From positions 310,001 through 374,000 of the forward strand of contig NZ_LR134363.1 of assembly GCF_900637295.1 (NCBI RefSeq): a stretch of DNA of 64,000 nucleotides, given 5' to 3'. The translations under genes were made by a program, and so were the position numbers. The notes under the pieces were generated by a model. The model worked only from the letters and a program-made list of their open reading frames with translations. It was not told the origin of the DNA and ran no database searches. Shown piece after piece: positions 55,691 through 62,807 of this stretch. The DNA is from Actinomyces slackii. GTDB lineage: Bacteria; Actinomycetota; Actinomycetes; Actinomycetales; Actinomycetaceae. The stretch's first letter is position 1, and each line of letters begins with the position of its first letter.

Positions 55691-55699
55691 TTATCCACA
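55691..55699 (+). promoter_or_regulatory. Perfect DnaA box (TTATCCACA)
   Basis: ttatccaca is an exact match to the consensus DnaA box. A weaker gtttccaca follows at 55704-55712. Confidence 0.6.
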
Positions 55700-56031
55700 G
55701 GCTGTTTCCACAGGGATGTGTGCGGGAATGTGGAGTGGCGGGATGCCGCCACTGCCCCTGTGCACACGCCGGTTCGAGATCTGACTGGACGGGTCTCCCC
55801 GGCGGCGACCGCGGAGCCGACCGCACGGAGGGCACCATCGTGGGCCCCGAGGCCATCACTCGGAAATGCGCGAAATATCACGCATTTCAGCACTTCCTCA
55901 GGTTGCGCGAGCGGGAGGCGCCATAGCGGGATGAGACGGGCCGCGTCCCACCGCGCGGACGGCTCGGATGTGACGGCATCGAGATCGATCCGAGGTGGAC
56001 CACGCGGGCTCCCAGGGTGCTTTGCGGAGGT

Positions 56032-56064
56032 TTACCCACAAGCCCGGTCAGAGTCTGTGGATAA
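56032..56064. promoter_or_regulatory. DnaA-box pair: one perfect (reverse), one with a single mismatch
   Basis: ttacccaca at 56032-56040 differs from TTATCCACA at one base; tgtggataa at 56056-56064 is a perfect box on the minus strand. With the box at 55691 this makes a loose cluster over about 370 bp. Confidence 0.55.
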
Positions 56065-56317
56065 CGACAAAGACAGTGGGGGCTCGCTCTGGTAACCCTC
56101 TCCCGCGCCTCCGGCCCTTCCCGTGGCGTTCTGCGACCACCTGCCGCTACGGCGCGGCCGGTCCGCATGCACGTCGCCGCCCGAGGGCGTCGGCACTCAC
56201 CTCGCACTGCCGACCCTCACCTGGCCGGCCCAGAGGCGCCCCGCGGTCGGCTGCGCGCCGTCAGGCAACCTCCCCGAGTCGAGCACGTGCGCCGAACGAC
56301 AGCGGTGAATGCGCTGG

Positions 56318-57028
56318 TCAGGCCGCCACGAGGGCGTGGAGGGCCGAGGTGAAGACGCCCAACCCGTCGATGCCGGCGCGCGGGCCTGCGGGCGAGGCCG
56401 GGCCGAAGCCGGGCTCGACGGCGTGCTCGGGATGGGGCATGAGTCCCACGACATTGCCACGCTCATTGCGCACCCCGGCGATGTCCCGCGCCGAGCCATT
56501 GGGATTGTCGCCCAGGTAGCGGAAGACCACGAGCCCCTCGCCCTCCAGGCGGTCGAGCTCGTCGGGGGAGGCGATGAAGTTGCCCTCCCCGTTCTTCATG
56601 GGCACAGTGATCTCTTGGCCCGCTTGGTACTGGTTGGTCCAGGCGGTCTCTGCGCTCTCGACGCGCAGGCGCTGCTCGATGCAGATGAAGCGCTGGTGGT
56701 CGTTGCGGATGAGGGCCCCGGGCAGGAGGTGGGCCTCGGTGAGGATCTGGAAGCCGTTGCAGATCCCCAGCACCGGCATGCCGGCCTCGGCGGCGGAGAC
56801 CACCTCCCCCATCACTGGGGCGAAGCGCGCGATGGCGCCGCATCGCAGGTAGTCGCCGTAGGAGAAGCCGCCGGGGATGACCACGGCGTCCACGCCGCGC
56901 AGGTCGGCGTCCTTGTGCCACAGGCTCACCGGCTCGCCGCCGGCGAGGCGCACGGCGCGGGAGGCGTCGACGTCGTCGAGCGTGCCGGGGAAGGTGATGA
57001 CGCCGATGCGGGCGGAACTGGTGGGCAC
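56318..57028 (-). CDS. purQ: Phosphoribosylformylglycinamidine synthase, glutaminase subunit PurQ
   Basis: A 236-residue class I glutamine amidotransferase feeding ammonia to PurL. The nucleophile is C in [12 protein letters not shown], the start [19 protein letters not shown] is typical, and [12 protein letters not shown] carries the catalytic His and Glu. The GTG at 57028 is three bases past the purS stop, so the two are translated together. It is the last gene of the rib/pur array. Confidence 0.96.
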   Translation of the reverse strand: MPTSSARIGVITFPGTLDDVDASRAVRLAGGEPVSLWHKDADLRGVDAVVIPGGFSYGDYLRCGAIARFAPVMGEVVSAAEAGMPVLGICNGFQILTEAHLLPGALIRNDHQRFICIEQRLRVESAETAWTNQYQAGQEITVPMKNGEGNFIASPDELDRLEGEGLVVFRYLGDNPNGSARDIAGVRNERGNVVGLMPHPEHAVEPGFGPASPAGPRAGIDGLGVFTSALHALVAA

Positions 57029-57031
57029 GGC

Positions 57032-57283
57032 TCAGGCCTCCTCAGCAGTGATGGAGACGACGTCCTCGATGATCGGGTTGGACAGGAGGGTGTCGGCGGC
57101 CTGGCGGGCGGCGTCGAGATGCTCCTGGGTGACCGGGCCCTCGACGCTCAGCTCGAAGCGGCGGCCCTGGCGCACGGCGGTGAACTGGTCGAATCCGAGC
57201 CGGGGCAGGCTGCCCAACACGGCCTTGCCCTGGGGGTCCAGGATCTCGGGCTTGGGCATGACCTCGACGACGATGCGTCCCAT
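57032..57283 (-). CDS. purS: Phosphoribosylformylglycinamidine synthase subunit PurS
   Basis: An 83-residue PurS of typical length, which bridges PurL and PurQ. VVEVMPKPEILDPQGKAVLG, GFDQFTAVRQGRRFEL and LLSNPIIEDVVS are clear family sequence. GAGGAG lies six bases before the ATG. It directly precedes purQ. Confidence 0.95.
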   Translation of the reverse strand: MGRIVVEVMPKPEILDPQGKAVLGSLPRLGFDQFTAVRQGRRFELSVEGPVTQEHLDAARQAADTLLSNPIIEDVVSITAEEA

Positions 57284-57402
57284 CGGTGCTCCTCGGGGAT
57301 GGTGGGTGCTTCGCCGCTCAGACTACCCGCTCCCTGCGGCGACGGCGGACCAGGCGGGCGGCCCGCTGCACGCGTCCGGATCTCCGCGCGTGGATCAATG
57401 CC

Positions 57403-58221
57403 TCACAGGCGGCCCAGCCAGTCCCCCGCCAGGTAGACCGCGACGATGCCGCCCAGGGCCAGCGCACCCGTGGCGATGAGCCAGGCGGGCCCCAGAACCA
57501 GGGCGATCACGGCGCAGACCACGGCCCCGGCCATCATGAACCCGCCCACGGCCCCGGCCACGCCCGCCGGGGCGTGCGAGGACTGGTCCACGGTGGAGGT
57601 GCCCATGATGGGCCTGGGCCCGGAGTCCACGGTGGCCTGCGGGGGCGCGGAGGCGCTGGGACCGGCGCCCAGGAGGCGGTTGGGGTCGGCCACCTCCACG
57701 GTGCCGGCGGTCAGGCCGGCGGCGGCGTCCACCAGGCGGGGCTGCCAGCGCTCGGACTCGCGGCGCACGGGCGTGCCCCCGGCCCAGGCGAGGTATCCCG
57801 CGGCGGACACGAGCCCAGCCCCGAACAGGACCGCCACGAGCCACGGCGGGATCCACAGCTGGCCGGCCTCGGCGTTGCGCGCCAGGTTCATGGCGGAGAC
57901 CGTGGCCAGCGCCAGGCCCACCAGGGCGAAGAGCACGCCGCTGAGCCTCTGCGTGCGCACGGCCGCCGGCCAGGGGGTGGCGCCCCGGGCCGTGCTGGCG
58001 GGGCGGGCGCGGCCCACGCCCCAGTCCGGGCCATCACCGGGGGCGGGCGCGCTGCGCCGCGGGGCCGAGCCGCGGCCCACGCCCCAGTCGGGGCCGTCGT
58101 CGAGCACCTCGGGGTCCTCGACCGGGGCCTGCCGGCGCCCGGGTCGGGACTGAGCCGGGCGGGAGGTCCCCCAGTCCACCGGGCCGCGCTCGTCCTGGGG
58201 ACGGGTGTTGCGCGGAGTCAT
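57403..58221 (-). CDS. Hypothetical membrane protein with repeated DGPDWGVGR motif
   Basis: A 272-residue protein I do not recognise. The N-terminal about 90 residues are disordered and carry DGPDWGVGR twice and a related VDWGTSR once. About four hydrophobic helices follow in two pairs, separated by a polar loop of about 65 residues; the last reads ALALGGIVAVYLAGDW. The ATG overlaps the stop of the preceding membrane protein gene as ATGA, so the two are coupled. They lie between purC and purS, which is unusual for a pur array. Confidence 0.78.
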   Translation of the reverse strand: MTPRNTRPQDERGPVDWGTSRPAQSRPGRRQAPVEDPEVLDDGPDWGVGRGSAPRRSAPAPGDGPDWGVGRARPASTARGATPWPAAVRTQRLSGVLFALVGLALATVSAMNLARNAEAGQLWIPPWLVAVLFGAGLVSAAGYLAWAGGTPVRRESERWQPRLVDAAAGLTAGTVEVADPNRLLGAGPSASAPPQATVDSGPRPIMGTSTVDQSSHAPAGVAGAVGGFMMAGAVVCAVIALVLGPAWLIATGALALGGIVAVYLAGDWLGRL

Positions 58222-58868
58222 GCCATCACCTGCCCCAGGATGGAGGCCAGGCCCAGGGCCAGCAGGACGAAGCCGGTGGCACCGGCCAGGAGCTGGGTGA
58301 CGCGCACCAGGGCCTCGCCCGTCGTCGTGCCGGCCAGGCGCTCATCGGCGGCGCGCCCCAGTCGGGTGGTGGCCAGGGCGGAGGTCACCGGTCCGGAGAC
58401 GACGTCGATCGTGGTCAGCTCGCGCCGGCCGGTGGACTCGGGGATGACGACGTCGGTTCCCGGGATCCTCAGGGCCACCAGGTCGCGGCCGGGGGCGGCC
58501 GGCTCGGGGCGGGATTGGCCGCGCCGACCCTCGGGCCGGGAGTCGCGGCGTCGGGCCAGGGCCGCCCGGGCGCGGTTGCGCTCCAGGCGCAGGCGGGGGG
58601 CGTTGACGACCAGGGAGCGGGCGGGAACGCGCAGCAGGGCGAGCATGCCCGCGCCCACGAGGATGAGGGCGCCGCCGCCCAGGACGCGGGAGGCGCCGGT
58701 GGCCCCCAGGGCGCCGCTGATCGCCGCCGACAGCGCCAGGACGACCACCAGCAGGGCCAGGACGAGGGCCACCGCGAAGCCGGGCCCGGGCTTGAAGGCG
58801 CGCGTCGCCACGGGGGCAGGGGTCGTCTCGGGGCCGGGCTCGGGGCCGGGAGGGTGGTGGGCGCTCAT
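58218..58868 (-). CDS. Hypothetical membrane protein
   Basis: A 216-residue protein. A Pro-rich start leads to two helices (GFAVALVLALLVVVLALSAA and GGALILVGAGMLALL), a basic loop rich in Arg (RLRLERNRARAALARRRDS), a soluble segment and a last helix (GATGFVLLALGLASILG). I do not recognise the family. It starts 10 bp after the purC stop and overlaps the next membrane protein gene by 4 bp. Confidence 0.76.
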   Translation of the reverse strand: MSAHHPPGPEPGPETTPAPVATRAFKPGPGFAVALVLALLVVVLALSAAISGALGATGASRVLGGGALILVGAGMLALLRVPARSLVVNAPRLRLERNRARAALARRRDSRPEGRRGQSRPEPAAPGRDLVALRIPGTDVVIPESTGRRELTTIDVVSGPVTSALATTRLGRAADERLAGTTTGEALVRVTQLLAGATGFVLLALGLASILGQVMA

Positions 58869-58878
58869 GGTCGGGGCC

Positions 58879-59844
58879 TCACACCGCCAGGGCGGTGCCG
58901 GTCAGGAGGCGGTAGGCCTCCAGGTAGCGGCTGCGGGTGCGCTCGACGACGTCGGCCGGCAGGGGCGGGGGCGCCTGGTCCCCGGAGCGGTCCCAGCCGG
59001 AGTCGGTGGTGAGCCAGTCGCGCACGTACTGCTTGTCGAAGGACGGGGTGGGGCGGCCGGGCTGCCAGGCCTCGGCGGGCCAGAAGCGGGAGGAGTCGGG
59101 GGTCAGGACCTCGTCGCCCAGGACGAGGCGGCCCTGGGCGTCGGTGCCGAGCTCGAACTTGGTGTCGGCCACGATGATGCCGCGCTCAGCGGCGATCTCG
59201 GCGGCCCGGGCGTAGAGGGCCAGGGTGGTGTCGCGCAGGTCGGCGGCGGCGTCGGGCCCCACCATCTCGACGACGCGCTGGAAGGTGACGTTCTCGTCGT
59301 GCTCGCCGAGCTCGGCCTTGGCGGCGGGCGTGAAGATCGGCTCGGGCAGGCGGGAGGCCTCCGTCAGGCCCGCGGGCAGGGGGATGCCGCAGACGGTGGC
59401 GGTGGCGCGGTACTCGGCCAGGCCCGAGCCGGTGAGGTAGCCGCGGGCCACGCATTCCACGGGGTGCATGTCCAGGCGGCGGCAGATCATGGCGCGGCCG
59501 GCGACCTGCTGAGGGACGTCGAGGGAGACCAGGTGGCTCGGGACGATGTCGGCCAGCTGCTCCAGCCACCACACGCTCAGGGCGGTCAGCACGGCGCCCT
59601 TGTCGGGGATGGGGGTGGCCAGGATGTGGTCGTAGGCGCTGATGCGGTCCGAGGCGACGACGAGCAGCACGTCCTGATCGGCCCAGGGGCCGCCGGCGGC
59701 CGGGGTGTAGACGTCGCGGACCTTACCGCTGGAGCGGTGCTCCCAGCCGGGCAGGGCGGGAGCGGCGGGGATGCCGGGGATCGACGGCGCAGACGGCGCG
59801 CAGGCGCCGGAGACTGCCGGAGAGGAGCTGTCGTGCTGACTCAT
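58879..59844 (-). CDS. purC: Phosphoribosylaminoimidazole-succinocarboxamide synthase
   Basis: A 321-residue SAICAR synthase joining aspartate to CAIR with ATP in purine synthesis. GKVRDVYTP is the nucleotide-binding start, [20 protein letters not shown] and [20 protein letters not shown] are signature sequences, and [20 protein letters not shown] is the C-terminal motif. The first about 30 residues are a low-complexity Ser/Pro/Ala extension. The ATG at 59844 has AGGA upstream. It follows ribAB by 127 bp on the same strand. Confidence 0.96.
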   Translation of the reverse strand: MSQHDSSSPAVSGACAPSAPSIPGIPAAPALPGWEHRSSGKVRDVYTPAAGGPWADQDVLLVVASDRISAYDHILATPIPDKGAVLTALSVWWLEQLADIVPSHLVSLDVPQQVAGRAMICRRLDMHPVECVARGYLTGSGLAEYRATATVCGIPLPAGLTEASRLPEPIFTPAAKAELGEHDENVTFQRVVEMVGPDAAADLRDTTLALYARAAEIAAERGIIVADTKFELGTDAQGRLVLGDEVLTPDSSRFWPAEAWQPGRPTPSFDKQYVRDWLTTDSGWDRSGDQAPPPLPADVVERTRSRYLEAYRLLTGTALAV

Positions 59845-59971
59845 GGGGCCATCCTGCCACCCCGCCGCTGCCTTGGGTGCTGCGTGCGCCGCAGCAGCGG
59901 CGCAGCGGCGCCGCACCGCGCGCCCAGGCTGGCATTCGGTGCTGGCGGTGGGGCCTCCTGAGCAACCTCGC

Positions 59972-61195
59972 CTACTCCTGGGGCAGGCGGGTCAGGGAGT
60001 GGTTCATGCGATCGCGCTTGGTGCGCAGGTAGTCGACGTTCTGCGGCCGGGCGTCGATCTCCAGGGGCTCGGAGCCCACCACCTCGATGCCGGCGGCGCG
60101 CATGGCCTCGACCTTGATCGGGTTGTTGGTCAGCAGGCGGATGCGCCGCAGCCCGAGCCCGCTCAGGACCGTGGCCGCATCCCGCCAGTCCCGCGCCTCG
60201 CCGGGCAGGCCCAGGAGCTCATTGGCCTCCACCGTGTCCGCCCCCATCTGCTGGAGCCGGTAGGCGCGCATCTTGTTGACCAGCCCGATCCCCCGACCCT
60301 CATGGTTGCGCAGGTAAACCACGGTCCCGCCCTCCTGCTGGATGCGCGCCAGGGCGGCGGCGAGCTGCTGACCGCAGTCGCAGCGGTGGGAGGCGAACAC
60401 ATCCCCGGTCAGGCACTCCGAGTGCAGGCGCACCAGCGGCACCTGGCCCGGCTCGCTCCCGGGGGCCGAGAGCGACATGTGCTCGGCATTGCCCACATTC
60501 CAGGCCACCGCCTCGAAGACCCCGTGCTCGGTGGGCAGCTCGATCGGGTCGCTGCTCAGCCGACCCGAGGCGCGCCCCAGGTAGGAGACGAGCCGCTCAA
60601 TGGTCAGCAGGGGCAGGCCGTGAGTGCGCCCGAACTCCTGCAGGTCGTCCATGCGCATCATGGAGCCGTCGTCGTGCACCACCTCGCCGATGGCCGCCAC
60701 GGGCTCAAGCCCGGCGATCCGGCACAGGTCGATGGCGGCCTCGGTGCGCCCGCTGCGCTCCAGCACCCCGCCGTCGCGCGCGATCAGCGGCAGGACGTGA
60801 CCGGGGCGGTAGATGCTGTCGGCGGTGGCCTGGGGGTCGGCCAGGACCTGGACGGTGCGAGCGCGGTCGGCGGCGGAGATGCCGCTGCTGATCCCCTCGA
60901 CGGCGTCGCAGCTGACCGTGTAGGCGGTCCCCCTGGGGCCCTGGTTGTCGGACACCATGAGCGGCAGCCCCAGCTCGCGCGCCCGCTGCGCCGTCAAGGG
61001 GGCGCAGATGTAGCCCGAGGTGTAGCGCACCAGGAAGCCCATGGTCTCGGTGCTGATCAGCTCCCCGGCCACGATGAGGTGGCCCGCGCTCTCCTGATCG
61101 TCGTCGGTGACGATGACGGGGCGGCCCGCGGTCAGGGCGCTGATGGCCTCGACGACGTCCCGGAACTCCCCGACGATCCCGCTGGGTCCACTCAT
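59972..61195 (-). CDS. ribAB: Bifunctional 3,4-dihydroxy-2-butanone-4-phosphate synthase / GTP cyclohydrolase II
   Basis: A 407-residue fusion enzyme making the two precursors of riboflavin. The N-terminal RibB domain shows [20 protein letters not shown], and [20 protein letters not shown]. The C-terminal RibA domain shows [19 protein letters not shown] with the three zinc Cys, and [19 protein letters not shown]. The ATG at 61195 overlaps the stop of a 55-codon riboflavin synthase remnant as ATGA, so it is translationally coupled to that remnant. Confidence 0.95.
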   Translation of the reverse strand: MSGPSGIVGEFRDVVEAISALTAGRPVIVTDDDQESAGHLIVAGELISTETMGFLVRYTSGYICAPLTAQRARELGLPLMVSDNQGPRGTAYTVSCDAVEGISSGISAADRARTVQVLADPQATADSIYRPGHVLPLIARDGGVLERSGRTEAAIDLCRIAGLEPVAAIGEVVHDDGSMMRMDDLQEFGRTHGLPLLTIERLVSYLGRASGRLSSDPIELPTEHGVFEAVAWNVGNAEHMSLSAPGSEPGQVPLVRLHSECLTGDVFASHRCDCGQQLAAALARIQQEGGTVVYLRNHEGRGIGLVNKMRAYRLQQMGADTVEANELLGLPGEARDWRDAATVLSGLGLRRIRLLTNNPIKVEAMRAAGIEVVGSEPLEIDARPQNVDYLRTKRDRMNHSLTRLPQE

Positions 61196-61359
61196 GAGTC
61201 GGCCCCCTCTGCCTGCCCTGCCCGGCAGACGGCCGGGGATCCGCCGTCGGCCAGGGCGGTGCGATCAGCGGTGCTGGTGAGGAGCCGGGAGGCCCCGGGG
61301 CGGGCCATGGGTGCGGTTTCCAGCACGGTGCCCGTGCCGGCGATGATTCCGGTGAACAT
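61192..61359 (-). pseudogene. ribE: Truncated riboflavin synthase (ribE remnant, 55 codons, still with start and SD)
   Basis: The minus strand reads MFTGIIAGTGTVLETAP from the ATG at 61359, the N-terminus of the riboflavin synthase alpha chain (MFTGII/V-E-x-G-x-V). The frame stays open for 55 codons and ends at a TGA overlapping the ribAB start. The normal enzyme is about 200 residues with two lumazine-binding barrels; here only about the first strand region is recognisable and the rest (SRLLTSTADRTALADGG...) is degenerate. AAGGA sits six bases before the ATG, so it is probably still translated, perhaps only to couple ribAB to ribD. It cannot be a working enzyme. Confidence 0.75.
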
Positions 61360-61381
61360 GGGGGTCCTTCCTGCTGCGGTA

Positions 61382-62566
61382 TCAGCGGTGGTCGGCGGGG
61401 ATGGGATTCGCCGGGGCGGCGATGTAGCGCATGACGAGGTCCTCGCCCAGCAGGGCGGGGGCGCCGTCGGGATGGAAGCGGTGGGCGTCGGCCAGTGTGC
61501 TCACGCCCAGATCGCCGACGGCGCTGCGCCCGGCCCCCAGGAGCAGGGGCCCGAGGTGGACGAGGAGCTCATCGACGAGGTCGGCGACCAGGAAGGAGGT
61601 GAGGACGGTGGCCCCGCCCTCGATGAGGACGTGGCCGACGCCGCGGTCGGCAAGGGTGGCGAGGGCCTGGCGGGGGTCGCGGGTGGGCAGGTGGAGCCAG
61701 TTGTCGTCGGCGCGCAGGGCGGCGGTGGCGGGGACGGGGCGCAGGCCCATGACGCAGCGCAGGGGCTGGTGGGGCGTGGGCTGCTGGGCGGTGGGATGTT
61801 GGGCTGACGGCTGCTGGGTAGCCTCCTGGTGGGCGGCGGAATGCTGAGCCGCCGGCTCGCCGTCGAGGCGGGCGGTGAGGCGGGGGTTATCGGCGGCGAG
61901 GGTGCCCGAGCCGACGAGGATCGCGTCCACCCGGGCGCGCAGGGCGTGGCCCTGGGCGCGGGCGGCGGGGCCGGTGATCCACTGGCTGGTGGAGTCGGCG
62001 GCGGCGATGCGCCCGTCCAGGGTCATGGCGGTCTTGGCGGTGACGAAGGGGCGGCGGGAGCGGGCGCACTCCAGCCAGCGGGCGTTGAGGGCGGTGGCCT
62101 CGGCCGCGAGCAGGCCGCTGCACACCTCGACGCCGGCAGAGCGCAGGGCGTGGGCGCCGGTGGCGGCCTGGGGGTTGGGGTCGTCGATGGCGTGGATGAC
62201 GCGGGGGATGCCGGCCTCCAGGATGGCGCGGGTGCATGGTGGGGTGCGCCCGGTGTGGCTGCAGGGCTCCAGGGTGACGAGGAGCTGGGCGCGGGTGAGG
62301 TCGGCGCCGGCACGGCGGGCGGCGGCGATGGCGTCGACCTCGGCGTGGGGCGTGCCTGCGCCCCGGTGGTGGCCGACGGCAACGATCTCGTCGTCGATGA
62401 GGACGGCGGCGCCCACCAGCGGGTTGGCGCCACGGGGGCCGAGCCGTGCGGCGTCCAGGGCTCGGGCCATGGCGTCGCGCTCGGCCGGGGTCCAGGCGTC
62501 GTGCTCGGCTGGCGCCCCAGCGGGGCGGCCCTCTGGGGGTGGGGGGCATGCTCCAGCGGTGCCCAT
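61382..62566 (-). CDS. ribD: Bifunctional diaminohydroxyphosphoribosylaminopyrimidine deaminase / 5-amino-6-(5-phosphoribosylamino)uracil reductase
   Basis: A 394-residue RibD for steps two and three of riboflavin synthesis. The deaminase domain has GTPHAEVDAI and TLEPCSHTGRTPPC with the zinc ligands H, C and C. The reductase domain has KTAMTLDGRIA, SQWITG and HVLIEGGATVLTSFL. A Gln/His/Pro/Ala-rich insert (about residues 245-272) interrupts the reductase domain. The ATG at 62566 has GGGGA six bases upstream. It heads the rib/pur array; no FMN riboswitch is visible upstream. Confidence 0.94.
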   Translation of the reverse strand: MGTAGACPPPPEGRPAGAPAEHDAWTPAERDAMARALDAARLGPRGANPLVGAAVLIDDEIVAVGHHRGAGTPHAEVDAIAAARRAGADLTRAQLLVTLEPCSHTGRTPPCTRAILEAGIPRVIHAIDDPNPQAATGAHALRSAGVEVCSGLLAAEATALNARWLECARSRRPFVTAKTAMTLDGRIAAADSTSQWITGPAARAQGHALRARVDAILVGSGTLAADNPRLTARLDGEPAAQHSAAHQEATQQPSAQHPTAQQPTPHQPLRCVMGLRPVPATAALRADDNWLHLPTRDPRQALATLADRGVGHVLIEGGATVLTSFLVADLVDELLVHLGPLLLGAGRSAVGDLGVSTLADAHRFHPDGAPALLGEDLVMRYIAAPANPIPADHR

Positions 62567-62600
62567 CTCGTCTCCCCTGTCTCGATGAATGATTAGGGTG

Positions 62601-62641
62601 AGGATAGGCCAGCGCGATAGCCCGGTGCACGGCGCGCTGGC
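62601..62641 (-). promoter_or_regulatory. ribD upstream region: -10-like box and 9-bp hairpin
   Basis: A TATCCT on the minus strand (62601-62606) could be the ribD -10 box. Just upstream, gccagcgcg (62608-62616) and cgcgctggc (62633-62641) form a perfect 9-bp inverted repeat around 16 bases, which may be an operator. It does not match the conserved elements of the FMN riboswitch. Confidence 0.4.
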
Positions 62642-62771
62642 TCCGTGTGCCGTCGGGGGTTGCGCCTACCAGCGCCCGGGTCGTGGGTCTGGGATGCGGG
62701 GAGCGGAAAGGTGGAGGAGACCAAGGCAACTCCAAACGAACCAGCGATCATGGAATTTTTTTCCGCTTCCG

Positions 62772-62801
62772 TGGACAAGTTGAGGTTACATCGCGTATCT
62801 T
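62772..62801 (+). promoter_or_regulatory. Promoter of the AAA15 ATPase gene
   Basis: TGGACA (62772-62777), an 18-base spacer and TATCTT (62796-62801) lie six bases before the ATG at 62808, consistent with a leaderless transcript. An AT-rich patch with seven T (about 62755-62762) lies upstream. Confidence 0.5.
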
Positions 62802-62807
62802 CGTTCC

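Larger units (their letters stand above)
54951..56317. other. 1.37-kb gene-free region: candidate RNA, palindromic repeat, DnaA boxes
   Basis: No convincing gene is present between the TreT-like gene and purQ, which converge. From left to right it holds a TAGACT promoter box (55075-55080) and a structured RNA candidate (55087-55316), the second copy of the palindromic repeat (55476-55574), and a stretch with DnaA-box-like sequences (55691-56064). From 56065 to 56317 I see nothing recognisable. Confidence 0.6.

Noticed and set aside
55691-56064. Chromosomal origin (oriC)
   Set aside because: dnaA, dnaN and rpmH are absent and the neighbours are pur genes. A DnaA-box cluster is supported; an origin is not.
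54951-56317. tRNA or small protein genes in the gene-free region
   Set aside because: No cloverleaf with a CCA-adjacent acceptor stem was found, and the open frames present have non-coding composition or run through the palindromic repeats.
61382-62566. RibD split by the Gln/His/Pro-rich segment into a broken gene
   Set aside because: The segment is in frame, and deaminase and reductase motifs are intact on both sides, so it is an insert and not a disruption.
62567-62807. FMN riboswitch upstream of ribD
   Set aside because: The conserved RFN elements are not present on either strand; only a 9-bp inverted repeat is seen.
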